Positions 35,807-42,498 of a stretch of DNA of 42,498 nucleotides are shown piece by piece (positions within the stretch are counted from its first letter, which is position 1; each line of letters begins with the position of its first letter). Under the pieces are notes generated by a model. That model was not told the DNA's origin. It was given only the letters and a program-made list of their open reading frames with translations, and ran no database searches. This DNA is from Alphaproteobacteria bacterium. Lineage in GTDB: Bacteria > Pseudomonadota > Alphaproteobacteria > Paracaedibacterales > CAIOTO01. The stretch covers positions 3,820 to 46,317 of the forward strand of contig JANRCF010000035.1 in NCBI GenBank assembly GCA_030727085.1. Direction: 5' to 3'. The position numbers and the translations under genes are program-made.

Positions 35807-36853
35807 ATGAATCAAAGCAAAATGAAAGTGAATGTTACAATGAAAAATCTCAAAATTATCTTAATCAGCGTTAGTATTTTAGCTGGCCTTAGTTTCCTTC
35901 TTTTAAAAAAATCCCCCAATAAAGTTGATGACGCAAAATCAACTCTTCCCCTTGTTTGTTTATCGCAAATCATTGAACATCCAGCGCTTGATGAAGAGCG
36001 TCGTGGCATAATCGATGCCTTAAAGACCGCTGGTTATATCGACGGCAAAACGATTAAAATCATTTACCAGAACGCCCAAGGGAACCTAGCAACTGCCACG
36101 CAAATCGCAAAAATGCAAGCAGGAGCAAATCCAGCGGTGCTGGTTGGTATTTCAACGCCATCTGCGCAAGCACTACTATCTGTAGCAACAGCGCAAAAAA
36201 TCCCGCTTGTCTTCACGGCTGTGACTGATCCATATGATGCAAAGTTGGTGAAATCACCTGATGCGCCTGCTGACCCTAAGAATGCTGTTTTCGGTATATC
36301 TGACGCGCTGCCCCTGGCAAGCCAAATTACATTGATGCGCGAATTTTTGCCTAACCTTAAAACAATCGGCGTTATTTATAATGCGGGCGAAGTCAATTCA
36401 ACCCACATGGTGAGCGAACTTAAAGCATTGTGTGAAAGGGAAGGTCTCACCCTTATCCCAGCCATTGCCACAAAGACAGGTGATGTTTCTGGTGCAGCGC
36501 AAAGCCTAGTGGGGCGTGTTGATGCGATTTATGTACCCAATGATAACACAGCCGTTTCGGCTATGAGCAGTATCGTGCAAATTGCTGAGAAAGCAAAGCT
36601 GCCCCTTTTCGCAGGCGACACGGGATCGGTGCAAAATGGCGCGCTCGCGACCCGCGGGTACGACCGTTTTAAGCTTGGCCAGAAAACAGGCGCACTTATC
36701 ATACGCATTTTAAGACGCGAAAAAATTGAAAAGATCGTTGATGCATCGCATGATTTGCATGTATATGTTAATGAAAAAACACGTAAGACATTAGGAATCA
36801 CTTTGCCGGTCAGTCTCCAGAAAAATGTTATCCTTGTAGGAACAGAAAAATGA
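35807..36853 (+). CDS. ABC transporter substrate-binding protein (TrpX-like)
   Basis: The protein of up to 348 residues has an uncleaved-looking or signal-type N-terminal helix (IILISVSILAGLSFLLL) and the two-lobed fold of the TrpX/YtnP-like binding proteins: PALDEERRGIIDALKTAGY, AVLVGISTPSAQALL, IPLVFTAVTDPYDAKLV, IGVIYNAGEVNS, AIYVPNDNTAVSAM, PLFAGDTGSV. The family binds small molecules, in characterised cases aromatic amino acids such as tryptophan; the ligand here is inferred. Starts at 35807, 35822 and 35840 are all possible. Its stop overlaps the permease start by 4 bp. Confidence 0.88.
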   Translation: MNQSKMKVNVTMKNLKIILISVSILAGLSFLLLKKSPNKVDDAKSTLPLVCLSQIIEHPALDEERRGIIDALKTAGYIDGKTIKIIYQNAQGNLATATQIAKMQAGANPAVLVGISTPSAQALLSVATAQKIPLVFTAVTDPYDAKLVKSPDAPADPKNAVFGISDALPLASQITLMREFLPNLKTIGVIYNAGEVNSTHMVSELKALCEREGLTLIPAIATKTGDVSGAAQSLVGRVDAIYVPNDNTAVSAMSSIVQIAEKAKLPLFAGDTGSVQNGALATRGYDRFKLGQKTGALIIRILRREKIEKIVDASHDLHVYVNEKTRKTLGITLPVSLQKNVILVGTEK

Positions 36854-37737
36854 ACGTTATACAACTGACGGGTGCGCTCGAGCTCGGCTTGATTTACAGC
36901 ATCGTCGCCATGGGCATTTATTTGTCTTTCCGCACACTGCAATTTCCAGACATGACCGTTGATGGCAGTTTCCCACTCGGCGCGGCCATTTGCGCTACAT
37001 GCGTACTTTATGGAATGCACCCACTTACAGCAACATTAATGGCAATGCTGGGCGGCGCATTTAGTGGTTTCATAACGGCATTGATGGCAACACGCCTCAA
37101 AATGCTTAATCTGCTTGCAGGTATTTTAACGATGATTGCGCTTTATTCGGTGAATTTACGTATCATGGGGCGTCCTAATATGTCACTTTCGGGTGAGAAA
37201 ACTGTTTTTAATGAATTTTTCAGCTATCTTGCGATTCCGTCTGTTTCAACGTTACTGCTGCCATTGCTCGTCATTGTAATCATTGTTGCACTGCTTGCAT
37301 TATTGTTCCTTAGAACAGAGCTGGGCCTAGGCCTTCGCGCCGCCGGCAGTAATGCTAAAATGGCACGCGCAAAGGGAATCAATGATCAATGCATGATTCA
37401 ACTCGGTCTTAGTATTTCCAATAGCTTTGTGGCGTTAGCCGGCGCCCTGTTTGCGCAAACACAAGGATTTGCCGACGTTACTATGGGGACAGGAACCATT
37501 GTTTACGGACTAGCTGCAGTCATTTTAGGTGAAGCGCTGCTGTCAACACGCACCATTAAACAAGCATTATTGGCGTGTATTTTAGGTGCTATTTTATATC
37601 GTTTTGTTATTTCAATTGCACTGAATACGCATGAATTTGGTTTGCACGCATCCGATCTGCAACTTGTTACGGCAATTATCATGGTGCTCGCAATGCAGGT
37701 GCCAGCGCTTAAGCGTCACATTAAAGTTATTCGTTAG
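36850..37737 (+). CDS. ABC transporter permease (TrpY-like)
   Basis: The protein of 295 residues is very hydrophobic, with about eight helices. It carries the marks of the branched-chain/TrpY permease class: GLIYSIVAMGIYLSFRTLQF, PDMTVDGSFPLGAAI, and GLRAAGSNAKMARAKGIN, the loop that contacts the ATPase. The binding-protein gene overlaps it (atga) and the ATPase gene follows 9 bp later, giving a complete importer. Confidence 0.92.
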   Translation: MNVIQLTGALELGLIYSIVAMGIYLSFRTLQFPDMTVDGSFPLGAAICATCVLYGMHPLTATLMAMLGGAFSGFITALMATRLKMLNLLAGILTMIALYSVNLRIMGRPNMSLSGEKTVFNEFFSYLAIPSVSTLLLPLLVIVIIVALLALLFLRTELGLGLRAAGSNAKMARAKGINDQCMIQLGLSISNSFVALAGALFAQTQGFADVTMGTGTIVYGLAAVILGEALLSTRTIKQALLACILGAILYRFVISIALNTHEFGLHASDLQLVTAIIMVLAMQVPALKRHIKVIR

Positions 37738-37746
37738 GGGACGGAC

Positions 37747-38535
37747 ATGATTACACTAACCGACATTCATGTTGTTTTCTCACCCGACACGATTCGTGAA
37801 CGCAAAGCACTTAACGGACTTTCCCTCACCATCGAAGAAGGCGAGTTCCTAACGGTCATCGGCAGTAATGGCGCAGGTAAGTCAACCTTGCTCAACACAA
37901 TTGCCGGCGAGATTTTGCCAACATCTGGCACGATTATGATTGACGATGATAATGTTAGCCAAAAAGAAAGCTTTGCTCGTTCAAATTCTGTTGCACGTGT
38001 GTTTCAAGACCCACTGGCAGGAACCTGCGGTGATTTAACCGTCGCTGAAAATATGGCACTTGCCATGGCACGTGGACACTGTCGGGGTTTTAAAAAAGCA
38101 TTGCCCAAAGCACGACGCGAATCAATTCGTGATATGCTAGCTGGCTTAAAGCTAGGGTTAGAGTATCGCCTAGATACATCCATGGCGTCTTTATCAGGCG
38201 GACAACGTCAAGCGATTAGCCTATTGATGGCAACGCTTAGCCCACTTAAGATTCTGCTGCTAGATGAGCACACCTCCGCCCTTGACCCGAAGACAGCTGC
38301 GTTTGTGATGGATTTAAGCAAACAAATTATTACTGAACATAAATTGACTGCATTGATGGTCACGCATAGCTTGCAACAAGCACTAGATGTGGGTACGCGC
38401 ACGGTAATGCTGCATGGAGGCCGCGTGATTTTTGATGTTCGTGGAGAAGAACGTGCCGCGCTTACTGTGCAGGATTTACTTGCTCAGTTTGGTAAAAACA
38501 TAGACGACGATCGGTTGTTGTTGCAACGCGGGTAA
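37747..38535 (+). CDS. ABC transporter ATP-binding protein (TrpZ-like)
   Basis: The protein of 262 residues has Walker A GSNGAGKST near residue 39, Q-loop RVFQDPLAGTCGDLTVAENM (the wording typical of the TrpZ class), signature LSGGQRQAISLLMATL near 150, Walker B ILLLDEHTSALDP and switch His in LMVTHSLQQAL. It powers the importer of the two preceding genes. hemH starts 4 bp after its stop. Confidence 0.93.
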   Translation: MITLTDIHVVFSPDTIRERKALNGLSLTIEEGEFLTVIGSNGAGKSTLLNTIAGEILPTSGTIMIDDDNVSQKESFARSNSVARVFQDPLAGTCGDLTVAENMALAMARGHCRGFKKALPKARRESIRDMLAGLKLGLEYRLDTSMASLSGGQRQAISLLMATLSPLKILLLDEHTSALDPKTAAFVMDLSKQIITEHKLTALMVTHSLQQALDVGTRTVMLHGGRVIFDVRGEERAALTVQDLLAQFGKNIDDDRLLLQRG

Positions 38536-38539
38536 CATT

Positions 38540-39583
38540 ATGTCTAAAACTGCTATCGTGCTATTTAATCTAGGTGGGCCAGACTCTCTTCCTGCTGTTA
38601 AGCCATTCCTGTTCAATCTATTCAATGATCCGGCGATTCTACGCATGCCTGCATTGCCACGTTATCTACTGGCAAAACTGATATCTGCCTTGCGTAACAA
38701 AAAAGCACGCGGCATTTATGAACGCATGGGTGGCAGATCGCCAATTCTCCCCAACACAATTGCACAGGCTAATGCGCTTGAAAGGGCGCTGAACAACCAA
38801 GGTCTAAACGCCAAAGCATTCGTGTGCATGCGTTATTGGTATCCAATGTCAGCTGAAGTTGTGCAGGCTGTCCACGCGTTCTCGCCCGACCGAATTATTT
38901 TGCTCCCGCTTTATCCGCAGTTTTCAACCACTACAACTCAGTCATCATTTAAGGATTGGGATGCTGCCTGGAGAAAAGCCGGGCTGCCTATTATCCCAAC
39001 AGATAGGATTGGCTGCTATCCTATCAATACGCATATGATTCGCGCTTTTGCTGAATTATCACTGCCAGCTATAAACCAAGCTGCAACACACGGTCGGCCA
39101 ATGGTTTTGTTCTCGGCGCATGGTTTGCCGCAGTCGGTCATTGCTGATGGCGACCCCTATCAATATCAGGTTGAACAAACAGCACTTCATTTAAAGGCTG
39201 AATTAATAACGCGTTTGGGCGACGCATTTGATAGCATCGTCTGCTATCAAAGCAAAGTTGGTCCTAAAAAATGGATTGATCCAGCAACGGATAAAGTTAT
39301 TGAAGATGCAGCAAAACAAAAACGCCCAATCGTTGTTGTACCAATCGCTTTTGTTTCAGATCATTCGGAAACACTGGTTGAGCTTGATCAAGATTATCGT
39401 GATTTAGCGCAGCAGAACGGTGCGCCATATTATGGTCGCGTGCCAAGCTTGGCATGCCACCCTTTGTTTATCGATGCATTAGCAGGTCAAGTTCAACGTA
39501 TCCTTAATAAGGATAGTGTTGAAAAAATATGCAGCAGTGGTATGATTTGTTTTTGCAAAACATTAAAAACAGACGTCAATTAA
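38540..39583 (+). CDS. hemH: Ferrochelatase
   Basis: The protein of 347 residues is ferrochelatase, which inserts Fe(II) into protoporphyrin IX as the last step of haem synthesis. Diagnostic segments are LFNLGGPDSLPAVKPFLFNL at the start, RMGGRSPILPNT, ILLPLYPQFSTTTTQSS, the metal-ligand His in VLFSAHGLPQSV near 193 and the Glu in FVSDHSETLVELD near 275. The C-terminal tail has two cysteines (KICSSGMICFC), as in members that bind a [2Fe-2S] cluster, although here only three Cys are close together. It is tightly linked to the ABC importer upstream and kdsD downstream. Confidence 0.96.
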   Translation: MSKTAIVLFNLGGPDSLPAVKPFLFNLFNDPAILRMPALPRYLLAKLISALRNKKARGIYERMGGRSPILPNTIAQANALERALNNQGLNAKAFVCMRYWYPMSAEVVQAVHAFSPDRIILLPLYPQFSTTTTQSSFKDWDAAWRKAGLPIIPTDRIGCYPINTHMIRAFAELSLPAINQAATHGRPMVLFSAHGLPQSVIADGDPYQYQVEQTALHLKAELITRLGDAFDSIVCYQSKVGPKKWIDPATDKVIEDAAKQKRPIVVVPIAFVSDHSETLVELDQDYRDLAQQNGAPYYGRVPSLACHPLFIDALAGQVQRILNKDSVEKICSSGMICFCKTLKTDVN

Positions 39584-39599
39584 ACTGTCGGATAAAATA

Positions 39600-40568
39600 A
39601 TGAACAAAACAATTATTCAAAAAGGCCGTGATGTTTTAGCACACGAGGTCAAAGGCCTTCTTGCTTTAGCAGATTCTCTAGGTGAATTATTTGAATCAGC
39701 CGTGAAAACGATTGCTGAGACAAAAGGCCGCCTTATCGTAAGCGGCGTTGGTAAAAGTGGTCACGTAGGCCGTAAAATGGCTGCGACGTTTGCATCAACT
39801 GGTCAACCCGCATTCTTTGTTCATGCAGCAGAGGCCGGCCATGGCGATCTTGGTATGATTACAAAAGACGATACGCTATTGCTGATTTCTTATTCTGGCG
39901 AGGCAAATGAACTGCACTCTCTGTTCCATTACGCGCACCGCTTGCAACTGCCAATCATTTCAATTACATCAAAAAACACGTCATTGTTGGCGACTCATTC
40001 AAACATTACATTAGTGTTGCCTGATGTTGGTGAAGCGTGCCCGATGGGGCTTGCGCCGACAACGTCAACAACGCTTACCATGGCGCTGGGAGATGCACTT
40101 GCAGTTGCGTTGCTATCGCTCCGTGGATTCACAAAACAAGATTTTAATACATTCCATCCAGGCGGAAATCTAGGCCATCAGCTGCGTTCCATCAAAGATT
40201 TTATGCATCACGGCGATCGCGTACCGCTCGCACAACCAAATACACCAATAACGGAGTGTTTGATGCGCATGTCTAGCTCTGGTTTTGGCTGTGTAGGTAT
40301 TTTAGATGAAAATGCATGCCTTTCTGGGATTATAACAGATGGTGACTTGCGCCGACATATAAGTGATAACTTACTTCAGTTAAAAGCCAGTGACGTCATG
40401 ACAAAAGATCCAGTCACGATTGCGCCAGACGTATTGATGGGCGATGCACTTGCACTATTTGAGAAAAAATCCATTACAAACGTCTTTGTGGTCGATCAAA
40501 CTCGTGCTAAGAATAATGTGCTCGGGATCTTACATTTGCATGATTGCTTGCGTGGGAAGATAATTTAA
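39600..40568 (+). CDS. kdsD: D-arabinose 5-phosphate isomerase (KdsD/KpsF)
   Basis: The protein of 322 residues has an N-terminal SIS sugar-isomerase domain (IVSGVGKSGHVGRKMAATF, EAGHGDLGMI, LISYSGEANEL, MGLAPTTSTT) and two C-terminal CBS domains (GCVGILDENACLSGIITDGDLRR, ASDVMTKDPVTI). It interconverts ribulose 5-phosphate and arabinose 5-phosphate, the first step towards Kdo in the LPS inner core. This fits the LPS export genes at 12650-15036. It follows hemH by 16 bp. Confidence 0.95.
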   Translation: MNKTIIQKGRDVLAHEVKGLLALADSLGELFESAVKTIAETKGRLIVSGVGKSGHVGRKMAATFASTGQPAFFVHAAEAGHGDLGMITKDDTLLLISYSGEANELHSLFHYAHRLQLPIISITSKNTSLLATHSNITLVLPDVGEACPMGLAPTTSTTLTMALGDALAVALLSLRGFTKQDFNTFHPGGNLGHQLRSIKDFMHHGDRVPLAQPNTPITECLMRMSSSGFGCVGILDENACLSGIITDGDLRRHISDNLLQLKASDVMTKDPVTIAPDVLMGDALALFEKKSITNVFVVDQTRAKNNVLGILHLHDCLRGKII

Positions 40569-40596
40569 GAATTAAAAAACAAATTGGAGAATAATA

Positions 40597-41304
40597 ATGA
40601 TTAAAACGTTTGGGAAAATACTGTGTGCGGTTGCTGTGATGGCGTCGCACGGTTGGGCTGCCGAGAATTCAATTGAATTTAACTCAGAACATTTCAAATA
40701 TATATCTTTAACGGTAGAAGATAAACCTGAATTTGAAGAACTCAGCATGCAACATAATGCGCAAGAGAATGTCCCTATTGTAGAAGGTGTTTTTGATAAT
40801 CATGTTGCGCGCCGTAATGCCGGAAATGCTTGGCATATGTTAATGGTACGCGATCTTGAAACAAATGAACTAGTCGCTGCACTTTCAATGGGGCGCATTC
40901 CAAGTGTTGTAGAAAAGTACAATCCTGAAAGTCATGCGGATATCTTAGCTTATTTCCAAACGTTAGGTGTTATTAATGAAGATAAAACCCGCATTGATGA
41001 CAAAGGAATTGGGCATTATATTCTGATGGCTGACATGGAAAAAATGAATTCATACCTTACAGAGCTACATACAACTGCATTTGCGCATTGCCAAATACTT
41101 TCAGAAACAGAATGCCTTTTGCCTATTGAAAAGACACGAGCAGCATTCGTCGGTCTATTTGTTCGCCCAGGGGCACCAGATACTGCAGCAATGACTGACG
41201 CTGGTTATAGATTAACTTATACAAGTGAAACATCTGATACCCCGAATGAATCACGTTGGTATGCTGATAAAATAACTAACGTTTGGACGCAAGAAATTAG
41301 ATAA
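40597..41304 (+). CDS. Exported protein with a possible GNAT-like fold
   Basis: The protein of 235 residues starts with a signal peptide (MIKTFGKILCAVAVMASHGW, cut after WAA) and a good ribosome binding site (ggagaat). The body contains WHMLMVRDLETNELVAALSMG, GIGHYILMADMEK and AAFVGLFVRPGAPDTAAMTDAGY. This strand pattern recalls N-acetyltransferases, where a strand with a turn (DxxTxELVA) precedes the acetyl-CoA strand and an end helix follows with AGY. I see no clear Q/RxxGxG/A loop, so the match is tentative. It is the last gene of the importer-hemH-kdsD run, 28 bp after kdsD, and may be cotranscribed. Confidence 0.6.
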   Translation: MIKTFGKILCAVAVMASHGWAAENSIEFNSEHFKYISLTVEDKPEFEELSMQHNAQENVPIVEGVFDNHVARRNAGNAWHMLMVRDLETNELVAALSMGRIPSVVEKYNPESHADILAYFQTLGVINEDKTRIDDKGIGHYILMADMEKMNSYLTELHTTAFAHCQILSETECLLPIEKTRAAFVGLFVRPGAPDTAAMTDAGYRLTYTSETSDTPNESRWYADKITNVWTQEIR

Positions 41305-41510
41305 ATAAGCGCAATATGGCCATCATAAACCAATCTGTGGATTTCTAAGGCGTACTTTTGTTTATCTAATGTTTCCTTCAAAAGCCTTAGATGGTAAAAC
41401 TATCTACGATTTCAAAGGCTTGTTATCTTGTGAGAATTTCCGGCTTGGAATTTCAACATTTTGATTCACGATGAGTATAAAAGGCGTTTAATTAATCTTA
41501 TTTTTCATGG

Positions 41511-41544
41511 CAGTATCTTAGAATTTCTGAGGTACTGTTTTTTT
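41511..41544 (+). terminator. Strong rho-independent terminator
   Basis: A 12-pair stem (cagtatcttaga against tctgaggtactg, two G-T pairs) with a 3-base loop is followed directly by seven T residues. It lies 207 bp after the last operon gene, farther than usual, so either the mRNA has a long 3' tail or a separate short transcript ends here. Confidence 0.85.
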
Positions 41545-41831
41545 AAAGATCCCAACTGGTTGTCAGCTTAATTGCTCATAGGTTTCGCTTATGACGGCTG
41601 ATATAAAAGCCAACTCCCTGAGCAAATTTATTTAACATGAACACTTTCTATTTTGAATGTATTAAGTTTTTTGAAAAAGCCTGCTAGATCTGTTTTTTTT
41701 AAGAGATCGTCTGATAGATTTTGTTTCGAATTGATATGGCACACAAGCGTTCAGTTGGCTTTAATTTAATCCTTAGAATTCGACGATCTCAGTCTCAAAC
41801 TATGTGAACCTATACAACACTAAAAAACATC

Positions 41832-41860
41832 TTGCAAAAATTCGTGGAATTGACTATAAA
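41832..41860 (+). promoter_or_regulatory. Sigma-70 promoter of tRNA-Arg
   Basis: TTGCAA (41832-41837) and TATAAA (41855-41860) are exactly 17 bp apart. The predicted start near 41867 is about 6 bases before the mature tRNA. Confidence 0.6.
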
Positions 41861-41872
41861 CAATTATGCCAT

Positions 41873-41949
41873 GCACCCATAGCTCAATTGGATAGAGCGT
41901 CAGACTACGGATCTGAAGGTTAGGAGTTCGACTCTCTTTGGGTGCGCCA
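41873..41949 (+). tRNA. tRNA-Arg, anticodon ACG
   Basis: The full cloverleaf is present: acceptor gcaccca/tgggtgc (41873-41879 with 41939-41945), D-arm agctcaattggatagagc, anticodon stem caga/tctg with loop ctacgga and anticodon ACG (A34 read as inosine), T-arm aggag-ttcgact-ctctt, discriminator G and an encoded CCA. It reads CGU, CGC and CGA codons. Confidence 0.97.
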
Positions 41950-41952
41950 TTT

Positions 41953-41984
41953 AAACTGCAGGTTTTGGAGCAGTTTTTGGTTTT
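41953..41984 (+). terminator. Probable terminator after tRNA-Arg
   Basis: The arms aaactgc (41953-41959) and gcagttt (41970-41976) are perfect complements with a 10-base loop, and ttggtttt follows. It starts 4 bp after the tRNA CCA end. Confidence 0.55.
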
Positions 41985-42151
41985 CCTAAAAAATGGTAGG
42001 TAGCACATAAGTGCAGAAAAAATAATGTTTTTGCCTAATTATTGCTCCAAATAAAGACTCATAAATTAATTTAGAGGCTGCTATGTGACTTTTAAGAAGT
42101 CAGTATTTTAGCCAAATAAAAACTAATAATAAAAATAAAGAAAGTATATTT

Positions 42152-42498
42152 ATGAAATATCTTAAATTATATCCCGTGATTTGTTTGCTTCTAAGCTCTT
42201 TCGTTCTCAGTGGTTGTAGTGCAGTTATGGCTGGAAAAAGAAGCACGTATAAAGGTGACCCAAAGATTCTAACCATTGGGCAGACACGTATGGTAGTTGA
42301 ATCTACGTTAGGAGCCCCTGACATGTCCTCCCCCTTAGATGGAGGTAAACAAAGAGTGATTTATAGAATGGATCCAGATGCACACACGCGAGGGGCTAGG
42401 AATGCAGCAGTTGCTGGACATATTGTTGCGGATGTTCTTACACTTGGACTTTGGGAAATTGCAGGGACGCCAACCGAATTGGCCGCCCAGGATGAGAT
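42152..42498 (+). CDS. Small lipoprotein, cut by the right edge
   Basis: From the ATG at 42152 a frame stays open for 115 codons to the window end. The signal MKYLKLYPVICLLLSSF ends in a classic lipobox (VLSGC), so the protein is lipid-anchored. After it comes ILTIGQTRMVVESTLGAPDM, the G-x-(T/S)-R-x2-V-x2-LG-x-P pattern seen in SmpA/OmlA (BamE)-like and related outer-membrane lipoproteins. A region rich in Ala and Gly (RNAAVAGHIVADVLTLGLWE) follows and may be a hydrophobic helix. The rest of the gene is outside the window, so the family assignment is loose. Confidence 0.7.
   Translation, partial: MKYLKLYPVICLLLSSFVLSGCSAVMAGKRSTYKGDPKILTIGQTRMVVESTLGAPDMSSPLDGGKQRVIYRMDPDAHTRGARNAAVAGHIVADVLTLGLWEIAGTPTELAAQDE

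Larger units (their letters stand above)
41305..41872. other. Intergenic region with a structured 3' segment and terminator
   Basis: No gene is visible over these 568 bp. At about 41382-41420 the arms aagcctt/aaggctt enclose an inner tagat/atcta, a two-part hairpin. A strong terminator follows at 41511-41544. The remaining 41545-41831 is AT-rich, with no repeat or frame that I can support. A promoter for the tRNA lies at its end. Confidence 0.5.

Noticed and set aside
41820..42008. Minus-strand 62-codon frame across the tRNA
   Set aside because: It is the antisense of tRNA-Arg; this kind of spurious protein is a common misannotation over tRNA genes.

Overview
The window looks like a chromosomal segment of a low-GC, probably host-associated alphaproteobacterium, for example of the Holosporales/Rickettsiales type. 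The reasons are the lptC/lptA/lptB/rpoN cluster, AT-rich intergenic DNA, a compact housekeeping set, and an unusual number of Sec-exported proteins whose enzyme folds normally need cytosolic cofactors. This placement is an inference from gene content, since there is no rRNA in the window.

Layout. 1-822 (minus) is a cut MFS transporter. 1051-3554 holds a PhyH-type dioxygenase and, convergent to it, an exported protein with a GT10 fucosyltransferase signature. 3779-5776 is uvrB. It is followed by a secreted unknown (751 aa, minus), then a second, diverged copy of only the last 315 bp of uvrB (8372-8686), then a secreted TraB/GumN protein (minus). 10308-12331 (minus) is ndk, pgsA and an AI-2E-type permease, with overlapping ends. 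12650-16562 is lptC, an interposed membrane protein, lptA, lptB and rpoN. 16726-17052 is a YbjQ-family protein. 17268-20735 is dnaE, followed at once by a rhuM gene and then a second copy of the last 45 bp of dnaE. 22035-25603 holds trmB, ppa, a [2Fe-2S] thioredoxin-like ferredoxin and an ABC exporter. 25656-30137 (minus) is tamB followed by a putative lipoprotein. 30427-31104 is rnc. 31303-32763 is a secreted octapeptide-repeat protein, and 32915-35452 is an exported protein ending in a SAM methyltransferase domain. 35807-41304 is a TrpXYZ-like ABC importer, hemH, kdsD and an exported GNAT-like protein, ending at a strong terminator. A tRNA-Arg(ACG) and a cut lipoprotein gene close the window.

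How the genes fit together. lptC/lptA/lptB (LPS export), kdsD (Kdo precursor) and tamB (outer-membrane biogenesis) form an envelope theme. uvrB, dnaE, rnc, trmB, ndk, ppa and hemH are core maintenance. The rest is accessory: exported enzyme-like proteins and repeat proteins that could act at the cell surface or on a host.

The most unusual pattern is that two unrelated housekeeping genes, uvrB and dnaE, are each followed by an accessory gene and then by a second copy of their own 3' end. In both cases the copies differ mainly at synonymous sites. This suggests accessory genes arriving with the 3' end of a homologous housekeeping gene from a relative and leaving the displaced native end behind. 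No recombinase, IS element, CRISPR array or rRNA was seen.
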